DNA of 64,000 nt from Saprospiraceae bacterium (GTDB lineage Bacteria > Bacteroidota > Bacteroidia > Chitinophagales > Saprospiraceae). The DNA lies in NCBI GenBank assembly GCA_022841745.1, contig JALHQW010000035.1, positions 1 through 64,000 of the forward strand, written 5' to 3'. The notes beneath the pieces were generated by a model. It made no database searches, was not told the DNA's origin, and worked only from the letters and a program-made list of their open reading frames with translations. The position numbers and the translations under genes are program-made. Shown here piece by piece: positions 25,601 to 34,630 of the stretch. Each line of letters starts with the position of its first letter. The stretch's first letter is position 1.

Positions 25601-28156
25601 ATGCGCCTTACCTTTTTCTTTTGCTCCGCAATAGGCTTGATTGCCTTGGCCTTTTTTGGCTGCAAAACCGCCCCCAACTCCCCTACCCTACCCAACCTCG
25701 AACTCATCTGGCGACACGACGGCAACACCACCAAGGATGGCAGCACCACCCACGGCCAGACCCTCTGGCTCGTCAATCACGGCACCGAGCCGCTCGGCGA
25801 CAAGGGCTGGACGCTATACTGGAACCAGATGCCCAATTTCGTCACCGCCTCCACGGGCAAGCTCGAAGTGAAGAACATCAATGGCGACTACTACAAAATG
25901 ACGCCACTGCCCGGCTTCTCCCTCGCCCCCGGCGACACGGCCACCACCACCTACACCTCGCAAGGCGCCGCCATCAAACTGACGGACGGCCCGCTCGGCC
26001 CCTACATCGCCTGGCAGTCGAGCAGTCGGGAAATGACGGCCTCCATCACCCAGTACAAGCGGCTACCCCTCACCGACCCCAGCCAGTTTACCCGCAACGA
26101 CAACGACGTGGAGCCATACCCCCATGCCGCATTTTTGTACCAACAAAACCAACGGATGCGGGTGCTGAAGCCCGATGAAACCTATCCCTTCGTGCCCGCA
26201 CCACTGGAGTGGACGTGGGGGCAAGGCGAGTTCAAGTTGCCCAAGGTTTGCCGTATCGCCTGCGCACCAGAACTGGCGGCCGAGGGGCAATATTTGGCGA
26301 ATGAACTAAAGCGACAATTTAGCCTAAATGCCAGTTTGGATAAGGCTTCTGGGGCAAAAGGTGATGTTGTTTTGGCAAACAACCCGAGCATTAAAAACAA
26401 GGAAGGCTACATGCTGACCGTTGATGAAAAAACGGGCGTAAGCATCCAAGCAGGCAGTACCACCGGAACATTTTACGCTGTACAATCTATGCTTTCTTTG
26501 GTAAAAATGACCGACGATGGTACAGCATCCATGTCCGCCATTAGCATCAAGGACGAACCATTTTTCGGCTACCGGGGCTTGCACCTCGATGTTGCCCGCA
26601 ATTTTCAATCCAAGGAAACCGTGCTTCGCCTGCTCGATATGCTCGCCCGCTACAAGCTTAACAGGCTGCTGTTCAACGTGACCGAGGACGAAGGCTGGCG
26701 GGTGGAAATCAAGGGCCTGCCGGAGCTCACAGAGATGGGCAGCCGACGAGGGCACCTGTACCGTGATAGCCTCTGCCTGCAGCCCGGCTATGGTTCCGGC
26801 CCCGACCCCAATGACCCCAAGTCGCATGGCAACGGCTACTACACCCGTGACGATTTCAAGGAAATCATCCGATACGCCCACGAGCGGCACATCACCGTCG
26901 TCCCGGAAATCAACCTGCCGGGGCATTCCCGTGCGGCCATCAAGGCCATGGAACTGCGCTACCACCGCCTCATGGCCGCTGGCAAAAAGGCCGAGGCCGA
27001 GCAGTACCGCCTGATTGACCCTGCTGACACGTCCCGCTACATCTCGGCACAGGGCTATTTCGACAACACGACCTGTGTCTGCCAAGACCAGGTCATCCGC
27101 TTCTTCGAATTCGCGCTAAACGATATCATCAGCATGTACAAGGAGGCCAACGTTCCGCTCGATATGTTCCACACGGGCGGCGACGAGGTGCCCGCAACAG
27201 CCTGGACGGGGTCGCCCATTTGCAAGGAGTTTCTGAAAAAACACCCAGAAATCAAGAACACCCGCAACTTACAAGGGCTGTTTTTCGGGCAAATGGTGGA
27301 CATCCTTCGGAAAAAAGGGCTTAAAACAGGCGCATGGGAGGAGGCTGTCATGCTCTTCGAAAACGATGGAAAATGGAAGGCCAACCCTTCATTTGTCGGC
27401 AAAGAAGTCTATCCTTACATCTGGAACAACCTTTGGGGCAACCAAGACCTCGGCTACCGCCTCGCCAATGCCGGCTATCCGGTTGTGCTCTGTAACGTGT
27501 CCAATTTTTACTTCGACCTTGCCTATAACAAAGACCCCCGTGAGCCAGGCCTCTATTGGGCAGGCTTTGTGGACACAGAGGATGCCTTTTCTTTTGTGCC
27601 CTACAACGTGTTCGAGTCCACACCCGTTGACAATATGGGCCGCAAACACAACCCCACCGATATGGCCAAGATGGAGCGCCTCACCCCAAAGGGCAAGGCC
27701 AACCTCTACGGCGTGCAGGCACAACTTTGGAGCGAGACCATCAAGGGGCGTGATATGTTGGAGTACTACTATCTGCCCAAGTTGCTCGGGTTTGCCCACC
27801 GGGCCTGGCAGGGCGAGCCGGTCTGGGCTGGCAAGGGCGATTCGGAAAGGGACGAGGACTGGAACCGTTTCATGAACACCGTGGTGCAGCGGGAAATCCC
27901 GCACCTCGACAAGGCCAGCGGTGGCTACCACTACCGCATCCCATCGCCGGGCATTGCCATCGAAAACGGGCAGGTGGTGATGAACTCGACCTACCCTGGC
28001 TTCACCATACGCTACACCACCGACGGCAGCGAGCCGACGACGGACAGCCCCGTTTACGAAGGCCCCATACCCGCCACGGGCAAGCCCATCAAGGCCGCCT
28101 GCTTCAACAGCAAGGGGCGGTCGGGGTTTTCGACTGAAGGGCCGGTGAAGAATTAA
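25601..28156 (+). CDS. beta-N-acetylhexosaminidase, GH20 lipoprotein
   Basis: An 851-residue glycosidase that removes terminal GlcNAc/GalNAc. The lipobox ends ALAFFGC (residue ~21). Residues ~35-170 resemble the chitobiase N-terminal carbohydrate-binding domain, ~200-310 the GH20b domain, and ~320-760 the GH20 barrel with LHLDVARNF, NVTEDEGWRVEI, HITVVPEINLPGHSRAAI and the catalytic pair in FHTGGDEVPATAW. A chitobiase C-terminal Ig-like domain closes the protein (FTIRYTTDGSEPT). The next gene (NagX-like) and a SIS protein point to an amino-sugar scavenging set. Confidence 0.92.
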   Translation: MRLTFFFCSAIGLIALAFFGCKTAPNSPTLPNLELIWRHDGNTTKDGSTTHGQTLWLVNHGTEPLGDKGWTLYWNQMPNFVTASTGKLEVKNINGDYYKMTPLPGFSLAPGDTATTTYTSQGAAIKLTDGPLGPYIAWQSSSREMTASITQYKRLPLTDPSQFTRNDNDVEPYPHAAFLYQQNQRMRVLKPDETYPFVPAPLEWTWGQGEFKLPKVCRIACAPELAAEGQYLANELKRQFSLNASLDKASGAKGDVVLANNPSIKNKEGYMLTVDEKTGVSIQAGSTTGTFYAVQSMLSLVKMTDDGTASMSAISIKDEPFFGYRGLHLDVARNFQSKETVLRLLDMLARYKLNRLLFNVTEDEGWRVEIKGLPELTEMGSRRGHLYRDSLCLQPGYGSGPDPNDPKSHGNGYYTRDDFKEIIRYAHERHITVVPEINLPGHSRAAIKAMELRYHRLMAAGKKAEAEQYRLIDPADTSRYISAQGYFDNTTCVCQDQVIRFFEFALNDIISMYKEANVPLDMFHTGGDEVPATAWTGSPICKEFLKKHPEIKNTRNLQGLFFGQMVDILRKKGLKTGAWEEAVMLFENDGKWKANPSFVGKEVYPYIWNNLWGNQDLGYRLANAGYPVVLCNVSNFYFDLAYNKDPREPGLYWAGFVDTEDAFSFVPYNVFESTPVDNMGRKHNPTDMAKMERLTPKGKANLYGVQAQLWSETIKGRDMLEYYYLPKLLGFAHRAWQGEPVWAGKGDSERDEDWNRFMNTVVQREIPHLDKASGGYHYRIPSPGIAIENGQVVMNSTYPGFTIRYTTDGSEPTTDSPVYEGPIPATGKPIKAACFNSKGRSGFSTEGPVKN

Positions 28157-28178
28157 ATATTTTGAAACGAAACGAAAT

Positions 28179-29285
28179 ATGACAGCCATCTCCACTCCAT
28201 CCCGCCTCATATCCCTCGACGCCCTGCGTGGCTTCACCATCATGGCTATGATTGTGGTGAATGACCCCGGCTCGTGGGACCACGTCTATGCGCCGCTGCT
28301 ACACGCCACTTGGAACGGCGTCACGCCGACGGACTATATCTACCCGTTTTTCATCTTCATCATCGGGGTGTCCATTGTAATGGCCTACCAAAAGCAACTC
28401 GACGCCAACGCCGACAAAGCTGCATTGGCCAAAAAGGCCGCTTGGCGGGCTTTGAAGATTTACCTCGTCGGGCTGTTCCTTTGGCTTTGGCCACAGTTCG
28501 ACTTTGGCGGCATCCGCTGGACGGGCGTTTTGCAGCGCATCTCGGTGGTGTTTCTGCCCTGCGCCCTGTTGTTCCTCTACTCGGACTGGAAAACTTGGCT
28601 GCGGGTGGGCATCGGTACGCTGGTGGCCTATTGGCTCATTATGGCCTACTTGCCAGTGCCCGGCATCGGCTCACCCGATCTCTCCGTGCCGGAAAAGAAC
28701 TGGGCGCACTACCTCGACAGCATCGCCCTGCCGGGCGTGCTTTGGCAAAAAACATGGGACCCAGAGGGCATTCTGAGCACCTTCCCTTCTATCGTGACGG
28801 GCATCACGGGCATGTTGGCGGGCAAGCTCATCCTCACTGTGAAAGACGACTACCGCCGACTCACTTGGCTATTCTTCTGGGGCTTGGTGATGCTAACTTT
28901 GGGCGAGGTTTGGAGCTGGTTTTTCCCCCTTAACAAGCACATCTGGACGAGCAGCTATGTGATGCACACCTCGGGGCTGGCGTTCATGGCCTTGGCGGCG
29001 AGCATGTTCGTGATTGACCTGCATGGCCGCACCCGCTGGATTAAGCCGGGGCTGGTCTTTGGCGCCAACTCCATCACCGCCTACGTGCTTGCTGGGATGC
29101 TGACAGCGGTGTTCTACTCCGGTTATGGCGATTTCCCCGGTTTGAACAAGCTCTGGGTGGATGGGCTTTCGAGGGCTGACCTTTCGGCCAAATTTGCCTC
29201 GCTGACTTATGCACTGCTGTACGTGGCGGTCATTTTCCTGCCGGTTTACTGGCTGTACAAGAAGAAGATTCTTATCAAGCTATAG
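28179..29285 (+). CDS. nagX: NagX-like transmembrane acyltransferase
   Basis: A 368-residue membrane protein of the heparan-alpha-glucosaminide N-acetyltransferase/DUF5009 type. Near the N-terminus it has RLISLDALRGFTIMAMIVVNDPGSW and a histidine in PLLHATWNGVTPTDYIYPFF, the family core, followed by about nine more hydrophobic helices. Related NagX proteins are linked to N-acetylglucosamine use. It starts 23 bases after the GH20 gene, so it is probably in the same operon; the enzymatic role is inferred from family and context. Confidence 0.85.
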   Translation: MTAISTPSRLISLDALRGFTIMAMIVVNDPGSWDHVYAPLLHATWNGVTPTDYIYPFFIFIIGVSIVMAYQKQLDANADKAALAKKAAWRALKIYLVGLFLWLWPQFDFGGIRWTGVLQRISVVFLPCALLFLYSDWKTWLRVGIGTLVAYWLIMAYLPVPGIGSPDLSVPEKNWAHYLDSIALPGVLWQKTWDPEGILSTFPSIVTGITGMLAGKLILTVKDDYRRLTWLFFWGLVMLTLGEVWSWFFPLNKHIWTSSYVMHTSGLAFMALAASMFVIDLHGRTRWIKPGLVFGANSITAYVLAGMLTAVFYSGYGDFPGLNKLWVDGLSRADLSAKFASLTYALLYVAVIFLPVYWLYKKKILIKL

Positions 29286-29352
29286 AAAATGAGGTGGCGT
29301 AGCCGTAATATCGCAGCCTCGTTGTTTTATTTTTACCCAAACTAAACTTACT

Positions 29353-30471
29353 ATGAAGAAAAAACCGCACCCCCAGCCGCACGATTTGCTGTTTGCCGAG
29401 GTTTTTTCGAGGACGGAAGTAGCGGCCAGTTTCATTAAAAACTTTGCGGGCGATGAGCTGCCCATGCAAAAGCTGAAATTAGAGACGCTGCGGCTTGAGC
29501 CTTCGTCCTACGTTAAACCTGACTTGAAGCGTTTCTACTCCGACCTTGTTTTTAGCTGCGAATACGGCGAAGCGTCCGTGGAAATCAGCATCATCAAGGA
29601 GCACAAGAGCACGCCTCCCGTTGACCCACATTTCCAGTTGCTGGATTATATCAGCGAAAAATGGCGGCAGGAAGCAAAGCAAAAGAAGAAACGGACGCCC
29701 GTCATCGCCATATTGCTATACCACGGCAAACAGCGTTGGCAGCACAGGCCGATGGGGGCATACCTACATGGGATGGACGATGAACTGGCCCCTTTCAACC
29801 CCTTGTTCGAGTTCATCTTGGTTGACTTGGCAAAATACGACGACGAGTTCATCCTCCGGTTGAATACGCTTTTCCTTGTCAATGCCTTGCTGATGTTCAA
29901 GCACAGCGGCGATTCTGACTATGTTAGGCAGCACATCGGAAGGATATTTGTTTATGCAGAGCGGTATGAGGTAATGGACGAGGGCAAAAAATTCATTGCC
30001 ACCATCCTTGTGTATCTCAGCAAAACCACAGAACTTAGTGCGGATGAAATCGTTGAATTAACAGCATTTACTACACCATTAAAAAACAACGCCATGGTTG
30101 GATACACTTTATTGGATTACGAGCTTGACTTGCGAACAAAAGCCTTTGAGAAAAAAATTAAAGCAGAAGCCAGAGCAGAAGGCCTTGCAGAAGGAAAGGC
30201 AGAAGGAAAGGCAGAAGGAAAGGCAGAAGGAAAGGCAGAAGGAAAGGCAGAAGGAAAGGCAGAAGGAAAGGCAGAAGGAAAGGCAGAAGCTTTTGCCCTA
30301 AAGGAATATATCGTCATTAAGCGAGGCTGGACCAAAGGCATCGCCCCAGAACTGATTGCCGATATCGGCGATATCCCGCTCGAAAAAGTGAAGTCCGTCA
30401 TTGCAAACTTGGAGGAAGAAAAAAAGCAGCAAGCTCCCAAAAAAGCTGCAAAGCCTAACAAGAAGCAGTAA
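29353..30471 (+). CDS. Rpn/PD-(D/E)XK recombination-promoting nuclease
   Basis: A 372-residue protein of the Rpn/transposase_31-like family: PHDLLFAEVFSRTEVAASFIKNF at the start, then the nuclease core DLKRFYSDLVF...VEISIIKEHKST (residues ~55-85) matching D-x(n)-(D/E)-x-K, and VIAILLYHGKQRW. Rpn proteins are DNA endonucleases, often mobile or phage-defence associated. Near residue 277 begins (AEGK)8, encoded by eight exact 12-base repeats, and then a Lys/Ala-rich tail. Copy number of that array could vary by slippage without changing frame. Confidence 0.82.
   Translation: MKKKPHPQPHDLLFAEVFSRTEVAASFIKNFAGDELPMQKLKLETLRLEPSSYVKPDLKRFYSDLVFSCEYGEASVEISIIKEHKSTPPVDPHFQLLDYISEKWRQEAKQKKKRTPVIAILLYHGKQRWQHRPMGAYLHGMDDELAPFNPLFEFILVDLAKYDDEFILRLNTLFLVNALLMFKHSGDSDYVRQHIGRIFVYAERYEVMDEGKKFIATILVYLSKTTELSADEIVELTAFTTPLKNNAMVGYTLLDYELDLRTKAFEKKIKAEARAEGLAEGKAEGKAEGKAEGKAEGKAEGKAEGKAEGKAEAFALKEYIVIKRGWTKGIAPELIADIGDIPLEKVKSVIANLEEEKKQQAPKKAAKPNKKQ
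30193..30288. repeat. 12-base tandem repeat, 8 copies
   Basis: GGAAAGGCAGAA repeated eight times without a mismatch inside the Rpn-type gene. It encodes GKAE units, and in-frame copy-number change would lengthen a charged helix. Confidence 0.95.
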
Positions 30472-30503
30472 TTCCTTTCATATTTACGGTAGTTTTATCA
30501 GAA

Positions 30504-30545
30504 AAAATGACCGGGTGGCTTTTCCTATCCACTCGGTCATTTTTA
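30504..30545 (+). terminator. intrinsic terminator after Rpn gene
   Basis: AAATGACCGGGTGG pairs with CCACTCGGTCATTT (one G-U) around a ten-base loop, ending in TTTTTA. It lies just before the SIS-protein ATG. Confidence 0.8.
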
Positions 30546-30559
30546 TAAGCATCTATTTC

Positions 30560-31276
30560 ATGTTCGAATATTTCGAAAAAATAAAGGCCCAACTCGACCG
30601 CCTCGTGAAAGGCCAAGAGGCCGCCATACATCAAGCTGCCAAGTGGGTGGCCGATACCCTCGTCCACGACCGCATCATCCACACCTTCGGCACGGGGCAC
30701 TCCCACATGATAGGATTGGAGCTTTTCGTGCGGGCGGGCGGCCTCGCCAATGTGAACGCTATGCTTGATAGCATCGTGATGACGGCAGAAGGCGCAAGGC
30801 GCAGCGCCGAAATCGAGCGGGTGCCGGGCTTGGCGAAAATCATCTGGGACCAGCACAAAATCTCCCCTGACGACATCATTTTCGTCATCTCCAATTCCGG
30901 GCGCAACGCCATGCCCATCGAAATGGCACAAATTGCGAAGCAAAAAGGACTAAAGGTCATCGCCATCACTTCCTTGGAGCAGTCGGCTAAGTACCCCTCC
31001 CGCCACCCCAGCGGCCAGAAGCTGATGGACCTCGCCGACCTCGTGCTCGACAACCGGGTGCCATCCGGCGACGGCGTCATGCAGATTGACGGCAATTTGG
31101 TGGGGGCGGTCTCCACAATTTCGGGGGTTTTTCTCGTAAACCTTGTCGCCACGGAGGGCATGAAGCTGGCTACGGCACAAGGCGTGAAGCTGCCCATTTA
31201 TTTTAGCCAAAACATTGATGGCTTCAGCAATGAAGAACTATATGGAATGTACAAGGATAGGGTGAAGCATCTTTGA
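30560..31276 (+). CDS. SIS-domain sugar-phosphate protein (UPF0309-like)
   Basis: A 238-residue SIS-domain protein: IIHTFGTGHSHMIGLELFVRAGG near residue 35 and DIIFVISNSGRNAMPIEMAQ near 105 form the phosphosugar-binding loops. Proteins of this type bind or isomerise phosphosugars, often amino sugars. ATG 30560 gives the family start and lies just after the terminator stem, so the gene probably has its own promoter within or near the hairpin. The GH20 and nagX-like genes upstream suggest amino-sugar metabolism. Confidence 0.85.
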   Translation: MFEYFEKIKAQLDRLVKGQEAAIHQAAKWVADTLVHDRIIHTFGTGHSHMIGLELFVRAGGLANVNAMLDSIVMTAEGARRSAEIERVPGLAKIIWDQHKISPDDIIFVISNSGRNAMPIEMAQIAKQKGLKVIAITSLEQSAKYPSRHPSGQKLMDLADLVLDNRVPSGDGVMQIDGNLVGAVSTISGVFLVNLVATEGMKLATAQGVKLPIYFSQNIDGFSNEELYGMYKDRVKHL

Positions 31277-31512
31277 AGATGCTTGATATTGGCTACTACA
31301 TTGATACTGGATGCTAAGTGATGGGCAGAATTGATAATGTAGGCATGAGGCTTTTGATATTGAAATTATGAAAGAATTTTGCACAAATCATTGAAATTCA
31401 AAGGATTGCAAAAGGGTTGAAATCGAAAAAACGACCTATGGCCGACCTTACCTGTCCCCTCCATGTACCAACACCGTAAGCATTGAGTATCAGAAGCACC
31501 CATCAACATCAA

Positions 31513-32262
31513 TTATTTCTTGGTTAAGTCCCACCTTACCTTTCCCACTTTGTAATCAAACTTGCCACTTCCGCCCATATCCTCGATTTCGGAGATGATA
31601 AGGTGGTCGCCCTCGTACTTGAAAGCAAAGACAACGGGTTGGCTGCCATCCAATGACAAGGTCATCTGGTCAGCGTCAACCATGTTGTCAATATAGTCGA
31701 ACTTGATGTCGTAGTAATTGTAACCCTCCAAACCGACCACTGTGCCGTTCGGGTTGAAAACCACCTGCTGCCCGTTTAGGTCGTACTGGCCACCCAATAC
31801 CGCATGAGCCACTGTTTTTGCCCCTTCCAGACTGGTGGCAAGGCGCACCATGGTTTGATCATCAAATTTGACAGTACCGTTTTCCAATGGAATAAGCGGC
31901 AGCAAGGCCGTGGCGGCATTGTTTGGGTCATAAAACTCCTGTTTACCCTCCCGTGTACGCACGCCATACTGTGCGCCTTCATGCCAATTATAGCTAAGGT
32001 TGACGATGACCTTTCCTTCGCTTTCCAATAGTATGGCGCCCGATATACCGTTGAGGCCTACTGCCGCCTGTTTTGGCGACTTGGTGGCTTTCACTTTTTC
32101 CCACCATGTTTCGTTCACCCAATAGCCCACAAGGTCGGCAGTTGAGAGCAGTTTACCAGAGGCCTGCTGTTCGGTGGAATTGCCTCCTGTGGTGCCTTCC
32201 TTGCAACCGAAGGAGAACAGGAGGATAAAAAATTGGGTAAAAAAAATGGTTTTGATGTGCAT
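31513..32262 (-). CDS. hypothetical lipoprotein
   Basis: A 249-residue protein with a lipoprotein signal ending ILLFSFGC. The mature part contains LVGYWVNETWWEKV and beta-rich segments (GKVIVNLSYNW, NGTVVGLEGYNYYDIKFDYID, FAFKYEGDHLIISEI), as in lipocalin-like lipoproteins. No catalytic motif; not assigned to a named family. The 236 bases between it and the SIS gene hold no recognisable element. A KilA-N-type palindrome lies 83 bases upstream of its start. Confidence 0.7.
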   Translation of the reverse strand: MHIKTIFFTQFFILLFSFGCKEGTTGGNSTEQQASGKLLSTADLVGYWVNETWWEKVKATKSPKQAAVGLNGISGAILLESEGKVIVNLSYNWHEGAQYGVRTREGKQEFYDPNNAATALLPLIPLENGTVKFDDQTMVRLATSLEGAKTVAHAVLGGQYDLNGQQVVFNPNGTVVGLEGYNYYDIKFDYIDNMVDADQMTLSLDGSQPVVFAFKYEGDHLIISEIEDMGGSGKFDYKVGKVRWDLTKK

Positions 32263-32344
32263 GCTGTAAATCTATAAACTGTTTGAAGTTTCCTTTTACG
32301 TGAAAATTAGGAATCGGATTCCTATTTAGCAGTTCAAGATATGT

Positions 32345-32374
32345 TTTAAACCCTTCCAAATGGATGGGTTTAAA
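32345..32374. promoter_or_regulatory. intergenic palindrome of KilA-N architecture
   Basis: Codon-step reading TTT-AAA-CCC-TTC-CAA | ATG-GAT-GGG-TTT-AAA; 13 of 15 base pairs are complementary. The centre CAAATGGA is identical to that in KilA-N copy 1. It lies between uxuA (3' side) and the lipoprotein gene (5' side), so it could be an operator; a uxuA terminator is possible but no T-run is present. Confidence 0.5.
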
Positions 32375-32424
32375 GCAAAGACTGACGCAACTGAAAACTG
32401 CCCCCTGTCGAACTGCCACCTCCC

Positions 32425-33585
32425 CTACCCCATCGCATACGCCAAACCTTTTTCTAGTCCCCTCAACTCCGCCAGCCCCCGCAGCCTTCCAATGGCCGAG
32501 TAGCCGGGATAGGTCTTCTTGTCGAGGTCGTCGAGCATCTGGTGGCCGTGGTCGGGGCGCATGGGGATGCTCAGCTTTCTGCGCTGCATGATGGCCAGCA
32601 CCTCTTTCACCACGGCGGGCATATCCGTGTCGCCGCCGAGGTGATCGGCCTCGTGGAAGCTGCCGTCAGGTTCCAGTTTGGTATTGCGCAGGTGCAGGAA
32701 ATGGATATGGTCGCCGAATTTTTTAACCATCTCCGCCACGTTGTTGTCGGGTCGGGAGCCATAGCTTCCCGTGCAGAAACAAAGGCCGTTGGCGGGCGAA
32801 GGGGCGGCGGCTAGTAGTTCCTCCACGTCTTTTTCGGTACAGACAACCCTCGGCAAGCCCAGCACGGGAAACGGTGGGTCGTCGGGGTGGATGGCCATGC
32901 CCAGACCCACTTCTTCGGCCACGGGCACAACTTCTTTCAGGAAGTCGAAGAGGTGCTTTTTCAGTTCCCTCGGGCCGATATTGGCGTAGCCATCCAACGC
33001 CTCCAGCACCTCGGAGGCCGTGAAGGACTCGTCGTCGCCGGGCAGCCCGAGCAGCATGTTTTCATACAAAACCCGCTTGAACTCATTGGTCATTCTATCG
33101 AATTTGGCTTTTGCTGCCGCAATATCTGCGCTTGGGTAGTCCTTTTCAGCCCCCGGTCTTTTCAACAAAAACAGGTCGAAAGCGATAAACGCCGAGCGGT
33201 CAAAGCGCAAGGTGCGGCTGCCATCGAGGAGTGGGAAAGCCGTGTCGGTGCGCAGCCAGTCAAGCACGGGCATAAAGTTGTAGGTGATGACTTTCAGGCC
33301 GCATTGGGCGAGGTTGCGCAGGCTGGTCTTGTAGTTTTCGAGCTGTTTTTTCCACTTGCCCGATTGCCGCTTGATGTCCTCGTGGACTGGCAGGCTCTCC
33401 ACCACGGTCCAGGTCATCCCAACGGCCTCTATCTGCTTTTTGCGCTTCTCGATTTCCGACACGGGCCACACATCGCCGTACTCGATATGGTGCAGCGCCG
33501 TGACCACGCCCGTGCAGCCCGCCTGGCGGATGTGCCAAAGGGTAACGGGGTCTTCCGGGCCGTACCAGCGCATGGTTTGTTCCAT
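32425..33585 (-). CDS. uxuA: mannonate dehydratase
   Basis: Dehydrates D-mannonate to 2-keto-3-deoxygluconate in glucuronate breakdown. The 386-residue protein from ATG 33585 starts MEQTMRWYGPEDPVTL like E. coli UxuA, with TALHHIEYGDVWP, GLKVITYNFMPVLDWLRTD, HPDDPPFPVLGLPRVV (metal site), FCTGSYGSRPDNN and MRPDHGHQML. Two earlier in-frame starts (33594 and 33603) add only MYL or MTSMYL. The uxaA-type gene 1 kb upstream belongs to the parallel galacturonate branch. Confidence 0.94.
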   Translation of the reverse strand: MEQTMRWYGPEDPVTLWHIRQAGCTGVVTALHHIEYGDVWPVSEIEKRKKQIEAVGMTWTVVESLPVHEDIKRQSGKWKKQLENYKTSLRNLAQCGLKVITYNFMPVLDWLRTDTAFPLLDGSRTLRFDRSAFIAFDLFLLKRPGAEKDYPSADIAAAKAKFDRMTNEFKRVLYENMLLGLPGDDESFTASEVLEALDGYANIGPRELKKHLFDFLKEVVPVAEEVGLGMAIHPDDPPFPVLGLPRVVCTEKDVEELLAAAPSPANGLCFCTGSYGSRPDNNVAEMVKKFGDHIHFLHLRNTKLEPDGSFHEADHLGGDTDMPAVVKEVLAIMQRRKLSIPMRPDHGHQMLDDLDKKTYPGYSAIGRLRGLAELRGLEKGLAYAMG

Positions 33586-33728
33586 TAAATACATGGAGGT
33601 CAAGTTTTGCGTTATGAGTTTTGAGTTTCGAGTTTGGGCGGGTGCAAAGAAAGGGAATTTTGATTACTGAAATAACGCAGGTCAGTTGGGGGACGGCGGT
33701 TTTGCTATTTTTGCGGAAACAAAATGCT

Positions 33729-34560
33729 ATGGCCAAAAACACCATCAACGTTCAGGGTATCGAGGTCCGAGTGCAAAAAACGGAACAAGGGGATTTCATT
33801 TGTTTATCAGACATTGCAAAGGTAGTTGACCAGCCCACAAGTTATACGTTGCGGAACTGGCTACGCAACCGCGCCACGGTGGACTTCCTGGGTGTTTGGG
33901 AGGCCGCCTACAATCCGAGTTTTAATAGCGTCGAATTCGACGCTATTAGAAACGAGAGCGGCTCCAATAGCTTTGCAATTGCTGCCGGCGACTGGGTTGA
34001 AAAGACCTATGCCATCGGCTTGAACTCGACCGCTGGCCGCTACGGCGGCACCTTTGCGCATTTCGACATTGCTATCCATTTCTGCAATTGGCTTAGCCCT
34101 GCTTTTTATGTCCATTTTGTGAAGCAGTTCAGGGAGTTGAGAGAATCCGAGGCGGCCCGGCTTGGTGAACGATGGGACTTACGCCGCGAACTGGCCAAGG
34201 GAAATTATTTCATCCATACAGATGCCGTGCGCACGAACATCGTGCCCGTGCTGGATTGGAACACGAAGCGGGAAGGGCTTTACTTCGCCTCCGAGGCGGA
34301 TTTGCTCAATGTCGTCGTTTTTGGCACAACAGCCAAAACTTGGAAAGCCGCCAATCCCGACAAGAAAGGAAACCTCCGGGATTTTTGCAACCGTGAGCAA
34401 GCTTCGGGTGCTCGCCAATATGGAGACCATCAATGCCACCCTGATTGAGCAAGGTTTTACAAAGGAAGAACGGCTGCTCATCCTTTCGAAAAGAGCAGAA
34501 AGGGAGTTTGCGATTTTGGAGGAGGTGAAATTGATTGGTGAGCAAAAAAAGCTGAAATAG
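33729..34560 (+). pseudogene. KilA-N domain protein, copy 3, frameshifted near the 3' end
   Basis: From ATG 33729 the frame encodes a KilA-N domain (GDFICLSDIAKVVD; LRNWLRNRATVDFLGVWEAAYNPSF; WVEKTYAIGLNSTAGRYGGTFAHFDIAIHFCNWLSPAFYVHFVKQFREL) and a C-terminal region like copy 2, but stops at 34448. Homology continues in the +1 frame to 34560 (ATVSKLRVLANMETINATLI...). The break lies at the T5 run 34382-34386: with four T the reading becomes KGNLRDFATVSKL, matching copy 2. This may be a real null allele, slippage, or a homopolymer sequencing error. The codons for FNSVEFDAIR form a palindrome. Confidence 0.85.
33920..33951. repeat. intragenic palindrome in KilA-N copy 3
   Basis: The perfect 26-base core 33923-33948 has half-site TAATAGCGTCGAA and its exact complement. 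It extends to 32 bases with one mismatched pair. Codon pairs: AAT/ATT, AGC/GCT, GTC/GAC, GAA/TTC; the outer TTT/AGA is imperfect. Confidence 0.95.
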
Positions 34561-34630
34561 CGCTTATACAAGTATTTCCGAGTTCTAATCCTGTCGAAAC
34601 CGGCGGGTTATTCACGTATTGCAGTCCGCA

